Source of the DNA: Clostridia bacterium
GTDB taxonomy: Bacteria > Bacillota > Clostridia > Oscillospirales > Acutalibacteraceae
DNA: 8,954 nucleotides
Assembly (NCBI GenBank): GCA_900770165.1
Contig: CAAGJJ010000168.1
Coordinates: forward strand, 1-8,954
Direction: 5' to 3'
The translations under genes were made by a program, and so were the position numbers. Below, one piece after another: positions 1 to 6,902 of this stretch; positions within the stretch are counted from its first letter, which is position 1; each line of letters starts with the position of its first letter. The notes beneath the pieces were generated by a model. That model was not told where the DNA came from and searched no databases. It saw only the letters and a list, made by a program, of their open reading frames with translations.

Positions 1-222
1 ATCCGGACAGGCGGTAATATTGATACAAGTTATCCTGAGGACAGGGCAAGAGCAATCCGTGTTATTGCCGGTATTGCAAATAATATTAATCAGGCAGTAA
101 AGCTTGGCAATTCACAGGGGAGGTTGTATAACAGCGATATTGATAAATTGCAGAACAGTCTGGATGAGGTAAAGAAAACATTCGGGGAGGTGCTGGAAGT
201 ATGGCGATTACAAAGATCTTGA
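1..222 (+). CDS. mobC: MobC-type plasmid mobilization relaxosome protein, C-terminal part
   Basis: This frame is open from the first base of the window to a TGA at 220-222, giving the last 73 residues of a protein whose start lies upstream. It contains GIANNINQAVKLGN, matching the G-x-x-N-N-x-N-Q core of MobC/relaxosome proteins (PF05713 type). A helical tail follows (DIDKLQNSLDEVKKTFGEV). MobC proteins bind near oriT and help the relaxase to nick DNA. The gene overlaps the relaxase start by 22 bases, which indicates translational coupling, and mobC-relaxase order is usual in Tn1549-like conjugative elements. It could not be checked at the N-terminus, where the ribbon-helix-helix DNA-binding part would lie. 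Identification rests on the short motif plus the neighbour. Confidence 0.8.
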   Translation: MRTGGNIDTSYPEDRARAIRVIAGIANNINQAVKLGNSQGRLYNSDIDKLQNSLDEVKKTFGEVLEVWRLQRS

Positions 223-2033
223 ATATACAGGAATCAGAGGGCAGAAATCCAGCATCGCACTTGAAGAATGCTTTGGAATATATCCAGAATCCGGATAAGA
301 CAGAAGAATGTGTACTGGTGGGCGGTATCAACTGCCTGCCGGATACGGCATTTGAGCAGATGGAAGAGACAAAGAATATATTTCATAAAACAGGTAAAAG
401 GCAGGGCTATCATGTGATTATATCATTTTCACCGGAAGAAAAAGTAAGTGCAGAGCAGGCAATGTATGTGCTGGAGCACTTTGCAAAGGATGTGCTTGGT
501 GATGATTATGAGGCGGTGTATGCAGTCCATACTGACAGGGAACATATGCATGGGCATCTGATCTGGAATAGCGTCAGCATGACGACGGGCAAGAAATACA
601 ATTCACCGAAAGGCAACTGGAAGAATCATCTCCAGCCTATCACAAATAAATATTGTGATGAACTTGGACTTTCCATCATGCCGGCAGAGTACAGCAGAAA
701 TCCAAAGAATATCAGCAGGGACAAGTGGGAAAAGGAGATGTCCATGAAAGAGATAATTCTCAGGGATGCAAAGATGTGTGCGTATGCAGCTGGAAATGTG
801 GAGCATTTTAAATATCTGATGAAACGGCTCGGATATGTATTTAAGAGAGATGCGTGGATGGAGGTGCAGGCACCGGGATTTCAGTATTATCATAAACTGG
901 CAAAGCTGGACGAGATGTTTTCAGAAGATATGTTACGGCATCATGTGGATATGCCATGGCTGGCAAAGCCTTACTTTTATTCGTCGTATATCAGGGGATT
1001 GCACAGAGCGAAACTGTCACCATTTCAGAAGAAGTTTTATGCAAAGCTATATAGGCTAAGGATTGTTGAACAGAAGCGGTTTGTAGTTGGCGGAGCAAAA
1101 TATACGGAAGATTTGAAGAGATTTCATCAGTTACAGGACGAATATCTGTTGCTTGTGAATAATGACATCAAAAGTGTTGTAGAGCTTGTGGATTTCATAA
1201 GTGAGCAGGAAGAAAAGATTCAGCAGATTGAGTACAGGCAGAAGGAGATATATAGGGAAAACTCAAGTCGGAAACGCAGTATAAAGAATGAAGAGCAGTA
1301 CCGGGAATATCAGATATGGCACGTGGAAGTGCAGGAAGAACTGGATGAGCTGAAGCAGGAGAGAAGGGAGATTAAGAGACAGATACAGCTTGCTGATGAC
1401 ATTATAAAAGAAGATTTGTATACAGCTTTTTATGCGGTGTCGGAGCAAGAGGAGATTGTTGCTGACAGGGATGTTGAGATACCGGGGATGGAAGAGAATA
1501 TGCTGGCTGAGAGCACAGCGGAAATGGTTGTTGCGTCGGAGAGAGATGCTGTGGTAATGAATTCTGCCGATAGTCAGAATGAAATAGGCAGACCGAAAGA
1601 GCAAGCTGATAGTGCGAGAAAACAAGAGATTGATTTAGATAGTATAGGAATAGCAGAGATTCTTGATTTGGCTGATGTGAATGTGGCAAGAATGGATGAA
1701 AGTATAACAGATGTAACAGATAAAAGTGAATTTGTGGAAACTAGAGAAACTGGATTTATGGACAAAGCAGACTGGATTGTCATGAGAATATCAGAGCTTG
1801 GTGGTTATGAGAATGTCGGTGATTCTGTTAAGGCTGATATATTCGGATTTGATATTGCTGATGTGAGTGGAAGTATAAGGTTGTTCTCCGATGTAATGAA
1901 AAGGCTAGGGATAAAACTAGATGGAGACGAGCTTTATGAGGAGTTTCAGAGGATTTATGATGAGAGTGTTGATAGAGATACTGGTAAAGAGAAGGTAGAA
2001 GATAAAATGTGGAATAGGGGCAGAGGGAGATGA
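201..2033 (+). CDS. Relaxase/mobilization nuclease (MobA/VirD2 family, Tn1549-like)
   Basis: A 610-residue relaxase that would nick oriT and carry the single strand into a recipient during conjugation. Residues 1-130 hold the nuclease core: a candidate catalytic tyrosine, Y27, in NALEYIQNPDKT; a strand with H71 (GYHVIISF); and the metal-binding histidine motif HTDREHMHGHLIWNS, with H110, H115, H117 and H119. This arrangement is that of PF03432 relaxases (MobP-like) of Firmicutes integrative elements. Residues about 316-405 are highly charged and probably coiled coil; the rest of the C-terminus is acidic, low in recognisable motifs and probably variable. The start at ATG 201 has GGGGAGG at 183-189 upstream and lies inside the end of mobC. 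A strong hairpin covers the stop codon. The first half is less AT-rich than the genes that follow. Family call is firm; the exact element type is inferred. Confidence 0.93.
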   Translation: MAITKILNIQESEGRNPASHLKNALEYIQNPDKTEECVLVGGINCLPDTAFEQMEETKNIFHKTGKRQGYHVIISFSPEEKVSAEQAMYVLEHFAKDVLGDDYEAVYAVHTDREHMHGHLIWNSVSMTTGKKYNSPKGNWKNHLQPITNKYCDELGLSIMPAEYSRNPKNISRDKWEKEMSMKEIILRDAKMCAYAAGNVEHFKYLMKRLGYVFKRDAWMEVQAPGFQYYHKLAKLDEMFSEDMLRHHVDMPWLAKPYFYSSYIRGLHRAKLSPFQKKFYAKLYRLRIVEQKRFVVGGAKYTEDLKRFHQLQDEYLLLVNNDIKSVVELVDFISEQEEKIQQIEYRQKEIYRENSSRKRSIKNEEQYREYQIWHVEVQEELDELKQERREIKRQIQLADDIIKEDLYTAFYAVSEQEEIVADRDVEIPGMEENMLAESTAEMVVASERDAVVMNSADSQNEIGRPKEQADSARKQEIDLDSIGIAEILDLADVNVARMDESITDVTDKSEFVETRETGFMDKADWIVMRISELGGYENVGDSVKADIFGFDIADVSGSIRLFSDVMKRLGIKLDGDELYEEFQRIYDESVDRDTGKEKVEDKMWNRGRGR

Positions 2034-2044
2034 TTCCTCTGCCC
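2018..2044 (+). terminator. GC-rich stem-loop over the relaxase stop codon
   Basis: GGGCAGAGG at 2018-2026 pairs perfectly with CCTCTGCCC at 2036-2044. A G-T and an A-T pair can extend the stem to 11 bp with a five-base loop. The relaxase stop TGA (2031-2033) lies in the loop. There is no T-run after the stem (AATATTAAATT follows), so it is not a textbook intrinsic terminator. It may still end or stabilise the mobilization transcript and insulate it from the restriction-modification genes. The hairpin is seen directly; its role as a terminator is inferred. Confidence 0.45.
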
Positions 2045-2128
2045 AATATTAAATTAGACGAGACATATAATTGAATATTAAAGATGTATTAAATACTAAT
2101 AAATCATATTTAAACCGTGAAATGGCAG

Positions 2129-2157
2129 TTGAGGAAAACAGCTGTTCGTGTTATAAT
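2129..2157 (+). promoter_or_regulatory. Extended -10 promoter for the HTH regulator and probably the operon
   Basis: TTGAGG (2129-2134) and a perfect TATAAT (2152-2157) are separated by 17 bases. TG at 2149-2150 gives an extended -10 (TGTTATAAT). Transcription would start near 2164, leaving about 34 bases of leader before ATG 2198. The perfect palindrome AACAGCTGTT (2137-2146) fills the middle of the spacer, a place where a bound repressor or a MerR-like activator would act directly on RNA polymerase. The promoter match is visible; regulation through the palindrome is inferred. Confidence 0.7.
2137..2146. promoter_or_regulatory. Candidate operator: 10-bp palindrome in the promoter spacer
   Basis: AACAGCTGTT is a perfect palindrome lying between the -35 and -10 hexamers. 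It is a plausible autoregulatory site for the HTH protein encoded 50 bases downstream. A ten-base palindrome can occur by chance, but its placement is telling. The identity of the binding protein is not shown by the sequence. Confidence 0.35.
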
Positions 2158-2197
2158 TTATTTGCTATTTTATACATTTCAGAATTGGAGGAAGACT

Positions 2198-2383
2198 ATG
2201 TCTGAGACTACTGAAAAATGGTCGAATTTAGAAGAAACAGCAGAATATTTAGGTGTAACAAAAGACACTATAAGAAATTGGATTAAAAAAACGGATATAC
2301 CGGCACATAAGATAGGACGACTTTGGAAGTTTAAATTTTCTGAAGTGGATGAGTGGGTAAAAAGTGGAAACGCAGCATTGTAA
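2198..2383 (+). CDS. Small excisionase/MerR-like helix-turn-helix DNA-binding protein
   Basis: A 61-residue protein that is almost entirely one HTH_17/excisionase-family domain. Residues 9-50 (starting SNLEETAEYLGVTKDTIRNW) form the helix-turn-helix, followed by the winged-helix signature IPAHKIGRLWKFKFSEVDEW. The start ATG 2198 is chosen because TTGGAGGA (2185-2192) sits just upstream and because it lies downstream of the 2129-2157 promoter; an in-frame start at 2117 would precede that promoter and has no good ribosome site. Proteins of this family are excisionases, resolvase helpers or transcription regulators. As the first gene before two DNA methyltransferases, it most likely controls expression of the restriction-modification genes, like a C protein in role though not in family. 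An element excisionase is the alternative, but no integrase is next to it. Confidence 0.85.
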   Translation: MSETTEKWSNLEETAEYLGVTKDTIRNWIKKTDIPAHKIGRLWKFKFSEVDEWVKSGNAAL

Positions 2384-2417
2384 TGATTAATTGATTTTAC
2401 ATGTGTCCGTTTTATTG

Positions 2418-2441
2418 TACATAGAATGTAGTATGATACTA
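2418..2441. promoter_or_regulatory. Two adjoining palindromes upstream of the cytosine methylase
   Basis: TACAT-AGA-ATGTA (2418-2430) and TAGTAT-G-ATACTA (2429-2441) are perfect inverted repeats that touch each other. Another TACAT lies 20 bp upstream (2398-2402), which is two helical turns away. TATGAT at 2432-2437 inside the second palindrome could be a -10 box, but no good -35 lies at the right distance, so a second promoter is uncertain. ATACTAA (2436-2442) also occurs at 2093-2099 ahead of the HTH promoter. The sites are candidate operators for the HTH protein; AT-richness weakens the case. Confidence 0.4.
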
Positions 2442-2469
2442 AAATATAGGAGATCTTTTACTTTTAGTA
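2437..2469 (+). promoter_or_regulatory. Leader hairpin next to the methylase ribosome binding site
   Basis: TACTAAAA (2437-2444) is the exact reverse complement of TTTTAGTA (2462-2469), with a 17-base loop. The 3' arm ends on the first base of the Shine-Dalgarno AGGAG (2469-2473), which lies eight bases before ATG 2482. If formed in RNA, the hairpin could affect translation of the first methylase. The 5' arm shares TACTA with the palindrome just upstream, so alternative pairing is possible. All stem pairs are A-T except one, so stability would be low. Confidence 0.3.
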
Positions 2470-2481
2470 GGAGAAAGAATT

Positions 2482-3561
2482 ATGAGTCAAATAAAAGAGT
2501 TTAATATATTAGATTTATTTTGTGGAGCTGGCGGATTTTCGTATGGAATGCATAAAAATTCACATTTTAAAACAGTTGTTGCAATAGATTTTAATGAAAA
2601 GGCAGCAGATACATTTAAGAAGAATATGCCAGATACAGAGGTGATTGTTGGAGATATTACAGATGATAAGACTAAGGATAGGATAATTACAGAGTCTAAA
2701 TTAAAGGGTGTAAATATGATTATAGGTGGACCACCTTGCCAAGGATTTTCAATGAAAGGAAAAAAATTAGGATTAAATGATCCGAGAAATTTTCTTTTTA
2801 TGGAATATCTGAATCTGGTTCAAGAAATACAACCAGAAGTGTTTGTTATAGAAAATGTAAAAAGTTTATTGAATACGGCAGGTGGATGGTTTAAGGATGA
2901 GATTCTTAATTATATCCATAAATTAGGATACAAGGTGCAATATGGAGTACTTAATGCAAAAAAATTTGGAGTGCCGCAGGCAAGAGAGAGAGCTATATTT
3001 ATATGTTCAAAGCATAAGGATATTACCTTACCTAAGGGAAATGAATGTATGGTTACAGTTAGAGATGCTATATCAGATTTGGCATATTTACAATCGGCAG
3101 AAGGTGAATTTGAACAAGAATATATTACAGCTCCAAAGACTGAGTATCAAAAATTTATGAGAAAAGGCAGTAAGCATTTATATAATCATAAGGCATCAGC
3201 ACATTCAGAGAAGGCTTTAGAAAAATTGGCAATGATACCAGCAGAAAAAGGAAAAGAGTGTTTACCAGAAGAACTATGGGGAAAACAAAAATTTAATACA
3301 ACTTGGGGAAGACTTGTATGGGATGAGGTTTCACCAACAATAGATACTAGATTTGACACTCCTTCTAATGGAACTAATTCTCATCCTGAATTAAATAGAG
3401 CTATTACGCCTAGGGAGGCAGCTAGGATTCAGAGCTTTGATGACAATTTTGTGTTTTATGGAAGTAAATTTTATATAAGAAGTCAGATAGGAAATGCAGT
3501 TCCGCCATTATTAGCAGAAGCAATTGCAGATAGAATATGGGAGATGTATAGAAATGAGTAA
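2482..3561 (+). CDS. DNA (cytosine-5) methyltransferase
   Basis: A complete 359-residue C5-cytosine methyltransferase that transfers a methyl group from S-adenosylmethionine to cytosine in a specific DNA site. Motif I is DLFCGAGGFS (11-20), motif II AIDFNEKA (34-41), motif III GDIT (57-60). Motif IV is GGPPCQGFS (82-90), with catalytic C86. Motif VI is ENV (124-126), motif VIII QARER (166-170), motif IX about TPREAARIQSFD (309-320), and motif X GNAVPPLLAEAIA (337-349). The short target-recognition region lies around 200-290. AGGAG at 2469-2473 precedes ATG 2482. The gene overlaps the following N6-adenine methylase by eight bases, so the two are translated as a pair. All catalytic motifs are intact, so it should be active. 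The recognised sequence cannot be read from the protein. Confidence 0.96.
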   Translation: MSQIKEFNILDLFCGAGGFSYGMHKNSHFKTVVAIDFNEKAADTFKKNMPDTEVIVGDITDDKTKDRIITESKLKGVNMIIGGPPCQGFSMKGKKLGLNDPRNFLFMEYLNLVQEIQPEVFVIENVKSLLNTAGGWFKDEILNYIHKLGYKVQYGVLNAKKFGVPQARERAIFICSKHKDITLPKGNECMVTVRDAISDLAYLQSAEGEFEQEYITAPKTEYQKFMRKGSKHLYNHKASAHSEKALEKLAMIPAEKGKECLPEELWGKQKFNTTWGRLVWDEVSPTIDTRFDTPSNGTNSHPELNRAITPREAARIQSFDDNFVFYGSKFYIRSQIGNAVPPLLAEAIADRIWEMYRNE

Positions 3562-4954
3562 CAACATTACCTTTGAAGAGAAAAGTATAGATTATGAAAA
3601 GTCTTTGGATGGAGATTTTAAAAAGAATAATGGGATATTTTATACAGATACTGAGTTGGCATCTAGTATTGTAAAATTTCTTGAAATTCCAGAAAAAGCA
3701 AGTATATTTGATCCATGTTGTGGAACAGGAAGCTTTATATATGCATTGCAGCAAAAAGGATATAGTAAAGTTTATGGATGCGATTTTGATTTAATGACAG
3801 TTAAAAAATGCCGTGAATTAACGGAATCTAAAAAGATTAAAACAATGGATACAATTGGGCAAAGTGGTGACATAGTATTGAAAAAGATGAGACATAGTAA
3901 GTTCGATTATATTATTGGAAATCCACCATATGCTCCATTAGGAAAAAATGTGAGCATTGAAGGAGATGCACATTTTGTAGCAAAAGTTAAAAGTGCAGGC
4001 TCTAATTTATTTGTAGCAGCTATATATAGAGCATTTGAATTGGCAAAAACGGATGGTATTATATCATTTATTATACCTAAGAATCTTCTGCACATCTCAT
4101 CATATAAGAATATACGAGAAACTCTGCTTAAAGAAAAGACAATAATCTCTATAATTGAACTTGGAATACATTTTAAGACTGTCCGAGGTGAACAGGTGGT
4201 TTTGACCGTTAAAAATAATTATGAAGAGAATAATAAGATAAAATTTTATTCGTATAATCATGGTGAAATTACATTTATGTCAGAGGTGGCACAAGATTAT
4301 TATGAAGATGAAATAATAGTATTTACAGATAATGAGGAAGTTCCAATATATGATAAGTTAAAAGATTCATATGAACAATTGGGAGATGTTTGTACTGATA
4401 CTATTAAACGTGGACGAGATAAATCAGAAAAAGCAATAAGAGGAAAGCAAATAAGAAAATTTGGATTCAAAGATCAAGATGTGCCAGACGATGGTAATCA
4501 AATATTTATTCAGAATATTTTTAGTGCTGAAGCAGGAATTACAGCAAGCTTTGGTGGAAATTTGAAACCATCGGAGACGGTAACAACGATAAAACTTAAA
4601 AATACGAAAATGTGTAAATATGTTTTGGGATTACTTCATTCAAGAGTATGTAATTATTTTTTAATACGATTTGGATTTAATAATTCCAGACTTACAATCC
4701 ATACAGATGCTCAATATTTGAAAGGAATTCCTATTGTTATTGATGATGATGCATTTGAAAAAGTAGTATCAATTGTTAATAAAATGGAAACAGTTACATA
4801 TATGGATGATGAATGGTATAAGCTTAATGAACAGCTTAATGATATTGTCTATAAAATATATGAACTTAATGTTAATGATAAAAATTATATAGAGAAAGAA
4901 ATGAAAAAAATAAGTGCAAGTAAGTGGTATGGAAAGACAACGTGTACAGCGTAG
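3554..4954 (+). CDS. N6-adenine DNA methyltransferase (TaqI/Eco57I-like)
   Basis: A 466-residue adenine-N6 methyltransferase. Residues 25-45 (starting NNGIFYTDTELASSI) match the motif X-like entry of N6 methylases. Motif I is FDPCCGTGSF (52-61), binding S-adenosylmethionine. The catalytic motif IV is NPPY (123-126). Residues about 170-230 complete the methylase fold. The rest, including GLLHSRVCNYFLIRFGFNNS, looks like a TaqI-type C-terminal target-recognition domain. ATG 3554 is preferred to an upstream in-frame start at 3524: it overlaps the cytosine-methylase stop and has GGGAG at 3539-3543 upstream. No nuclease domain is fused to it, so restriction must come from other genes. The pair of one m5C and one m6A enzyme resembles systems such as HphI and MnlI, where an asymmetric site needs a separate methylase per strand; that parallel is inference. 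Confidence 0.94.
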   Translation: MSNNITFEEKSIDYEKSLDGDFKKNNGIFYTDTELASSIVKFLEIPEKASIFDPCCGTGSFIYALQQKGYSKVYGCDFDLMTVKKCRELTESKKIKTMDTIGQSGDIVLKKMRHSKFDYIIGNPPYAPLGKNVSIEGDAHFVAKVKSAGSNLFVAAIYRAFELAKTDGIISFIIPKNLLHISSYKNIRETLLKEKTIISIIELGIHFKTVRGEQVVLTVKNNYEENNKIKFYSYNHGEITFMSEVAQDYYEDEIIVFTDNEEVPIYDKLKDSYEQLGDVCTDTIKRGRDKSEKAIRGKQIRKFGFKDQDVPDDGNQIFIQNIFSAEAGITASFGGNLKPSETVTTIKLKNTKMCKYVLGLLHSRVCNYFLIRFGFNNSRLTIHTDAQYLKGIPIVIDDDAFEKVVSIVNKMETVTYMDDEWYKLNEQLNDIVYKIYELNVNDKNYIEKEMKKISASKWYGKTTCTA

Positions 4955-4984
4955 TCATCAAACAGAGCATAGGAGGAGTATTTG

Positions 4985-6010
4985 GTGAGCAGAATTGAAT
5001 GGAAATCTATTGAAGACAAGTATGAAGCAATAGGATATTTAGCAAAATCTGGCGTTATAGAAACGATAGAAGCTACTGTACCAGAAGATAAGCTAGATAA
5101 GTTTAAGGAAGAATATAAAGGAAAATATTCGGAAGAGTTTCCCTATGTGACAAAACCAAAAAGTAAATATGGATATCAGTTTAGGATATATTTGAGCGAC
5201 ACGGACGGTTGTCCTAGCTGCTTAGTTGATTATTTGGATAACAAATATGGGAACAGAATAAACGATAATCATTTTATTGCAGAACTTGTAAAAGAATATG
5301 GATTTAAATTCACAAAGACTCAGCAGAATAGTGAATATATTCATAAATGTGTAATTGAAAAAGCAGTTCAGTTTGAAAAAGATTATTATAAAGGTTTTAA
5401 TGTGTATACAAATTTTTTGCGGACATTATCAAGTAAACTACTTGATGGGAAAGCAATAATACAACCTAATATTGTACATATAACATCATCTGTAAATAAG
5501 CCCACGCATAGAAATACTAAAAAATCAGAAATGATGAAAACATCATTTACTACGGAGCAATTATTTCGCTTAGGATGGTTAGGTGAACAATATGTATATA
5601 AATTACTTATTAACAGGGATAATAGATTGTTAAAGGCATTACGAATTCAAAAAGCGGATTTAACTGAAATTATATGGCATAATGAAGGAGCAATAGAAAA
5701 TGAAAAATGGGATGATAAATCTATTGGTAAGGGATGTGACATAGAACTTAAGTTGAATAGTAGGCATTTATATATTGAAGTTAAAGCAAGTAAAAGAAAA
5801 AACGGCTTGTTTACTATGACATCAAATGAAATGCAGAAAATGCGTGATAAGGGTGATGATTATTATATTATAAAAATTAATTGGCTTGAGAAAATAATAA
5901 AAAATGAAAGTCCTGATGTATATGTATTTGAATCACCGTATATTAAGTTTTTTAAACCAGAAAAAATGAAAGAAGCTACATTTAGAATAGAAGGTGAAAG
6001 TAATGAATAA
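4985..6010 (+). CDS. Putative restriction endonuclease: unknown N-terminal module plus DUF3883-type PD-(D/E)XK domain
   Basis: A 341-residue protein with two parts. The C-terminal part (about 185-325) has the plan of DUF3883/NO VEIN nuclease domains: a helix with GWLGEQYVYKLL (E201), then GCDIELKL (D252), then LYIEVKAS with E265 and K267. Together D252, E265 and K267 form a PD-(D/E)XK metal site. The helix NEMQKMRDKGDDYYIIKI follows, as usual in the family. The N-terminal part (about 8-140) fits no family I recognise but is repeated in the last gene of the operon (8345-8806), so it is a separate module, perhaps for DNA recognition or partner binding. GTG 4985 is preferred because AGGAGG (4971-4976) sits eight bases upstream; TTG 4982 is possible. 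It begins 30 bases after the adenine methylase and overlaps the next gene by eight. It is the leading candidate for the restriction enzyme matched to the two methylases. Confidence 0.82.
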   Translation: MSRIEWKSIEDKYEAIGYLAKSGVIETIEATVPEDKLDKFKEEYKGKYSEEFPYVTKPKSKYGYQFRIYLSDTDGCPSCLVDYLDNKYGNRINDNHFIAELVKEYGFKFTKTQQNSEYIHKCVIEKAVQFEKDYYKGFNVYTNFLRTLSSKLLDGKAIIQPNIVHITSSVNKPTHRNTKKSEMMKTSFTTEQLFRLGWLGEQYVYKLLINRDNRLLKALRIQKADLTEIIWHNEGAIENEKWDDKSIGKGCDIELKLNSRHLYIEVKASKRKNGLFTMTSNEMQKMRDKGDDYYIIKINWLEKIIKNESPDVYVFESPYIKFFKPEKMKEATFRIEGESNE

Positions 6011-6902
6011 TGAAATGGCATATTTACTAGGAATGGTAACTGGTAATGGAGAAATACAAAGAGGGGTTAATGAAACTACAGTTGTAATTGAAATCCCACA
6101 TAAAAAATTAGAAACGGAATTTCAAAAGGATGTTGCCATATATGTAAAAGCCAGTATTACAGATATAAGGCAAGTACTTGAACCATTGCTTGGAACTTCT
6201 TTAATGTTTAATCAAAGTGCAAATGTTTCGTATCTTTCATTTAGTAAATCCAATGAAGATTATTTAATGAGAGAAATTTTACGATACATAGGTAGGGCTA
6301 CATCACATGAAAATATAAGAATTTCGCCAGAAGTGTTTTCATTTACAGAAGATGAAAGGAGACAGTTTATCAAAGGTTTTGCTGATGTGACAGGATATAT
6401 AAGAAAATCAAATTATTTTTTTGAAAAAGAGATGCATAGAGTGTATTTTGAAATACCTCAAAACTGGGAATTAGTAACAGATTTTTGTAATCTTTTAAAA
6501 AGTGTAGATATTCCGGTGCAAAACATTGATTGGGGACATCCTAATATGAGAGATGGAAATCTGAAAAAATATAATGAAGGAAAGCCAGACTTTTGGAAAA
6601 AAGAACATCAGGTTAAGGTATGGGCAAATGAATATGAGCCAATAGGATTTGCTGTTATTCATAAAAATGAGGCTTTAGACACGTTTGCTAATGAACAGAT
6701 TATGTTTATTGAACAGCAAAATAAAAGAGTTTCTGATGTAACACACAGATATTATTGGGAATTAACTGGAAAGAAAAAAGTCAAACCAGCCCATCCAAGT
6801 GAAAGTGATGAATTTATACCAGAAGAAATTAGGGGACATCATTATGATTCATGGAAGGAAATAGCTCATGATTTAGGATATGGTAAGGATAGCAAATGTT
6901 AG
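6003..6902 (+). CDS. LAGLIDADG-like DNA-binding protein, apparently non-catalytic
   Basis: A 299-residue protein with two segments resembling LAGLIDADG motifs: YLLGMVTGNGEI (7-18) and FIKGFADVTGYIR (122-134). Their spacing of about 115 residues is that of single-chain LAGLIDADG homing endonucleases. The catalytic acidic position (the second D of LAGLIDADG) is N15 in the first and T130 in the second, so metal-dependent cutting is unlikely. This resembles WhiA-like proteins, which keep the fold for DNA binding. The C-terminal third (190-299) is charged and rich in aromatic and histidine residues (THRYYWEL, GHHYDSWKEIAHDLGY) and I do not recognise it. ATG 6003 is chosen over GTG 5994 because AAGGTG (5991-5996) fits as its ribosome site. 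It overlaps both neighbouring nuclease genes, so it is made together with them and may supply sequence recognition. The fold assignment rests on the motifs alone. Confidence 0.65.
   Translation: MNNEMAYLLGMVTGNGEIQRGVNETTVVIEIPHKKLETEFQKDVAIYVKASITDIRQVLEPLLGTSLMFNQSANVSYLSFSKSNEDYLMREILRYIGRATSHENIRISPEVFSFTEDERRQFIKGFADVTGYIRKSNYFFEKEMHRVYFEIPQNWELVTDFCNLLKSVDIPVQNIDWGHPNMRDGNLKKYNEGKPDFWKKEHQVKVWANEYEPIGFAVIHKNEALDTFANEQIMFIEQQNKRVSDVTHRYYWELTGKKKVKPAHPSESDEFIPEEIRGHHYDSWKEIAHDLGYGKDSKC

Noticed and set aside
1263..1783. Long minus-strand open frames inside the relaxase gene
   Set aside because: They overlap the coding region of a clear relaxase, have unnatural composition rich in S, L, H and P, and have no recognisable domain: shadows of the + strand gene.
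2066..2071. TATAAT as an extra promoter behind the relaxase
   Set aside because: No -35-like hexamer at the correct distance and no extended TG; such hexamers are common in AT-rich DNA.
2117..2197. Upstream in-frame extension of the HTH gene from ATG 2117
   Set aside because: It begins before the promoter at 2129-2157, has no good Shine-Dalgarno, and its residues do not look like part of the HTH domain; ATG 2198 has a strong GGAGGA site.
2415..2437. TTGTAC and TATGAT as a second promoter before the cytosine methylase
   Set aside because: The spacer is only 11 bases, too short for a sigma-70-type promoter, and no better -35 lies 16-18 bases upstream. Kept only as part of a palindrome region.
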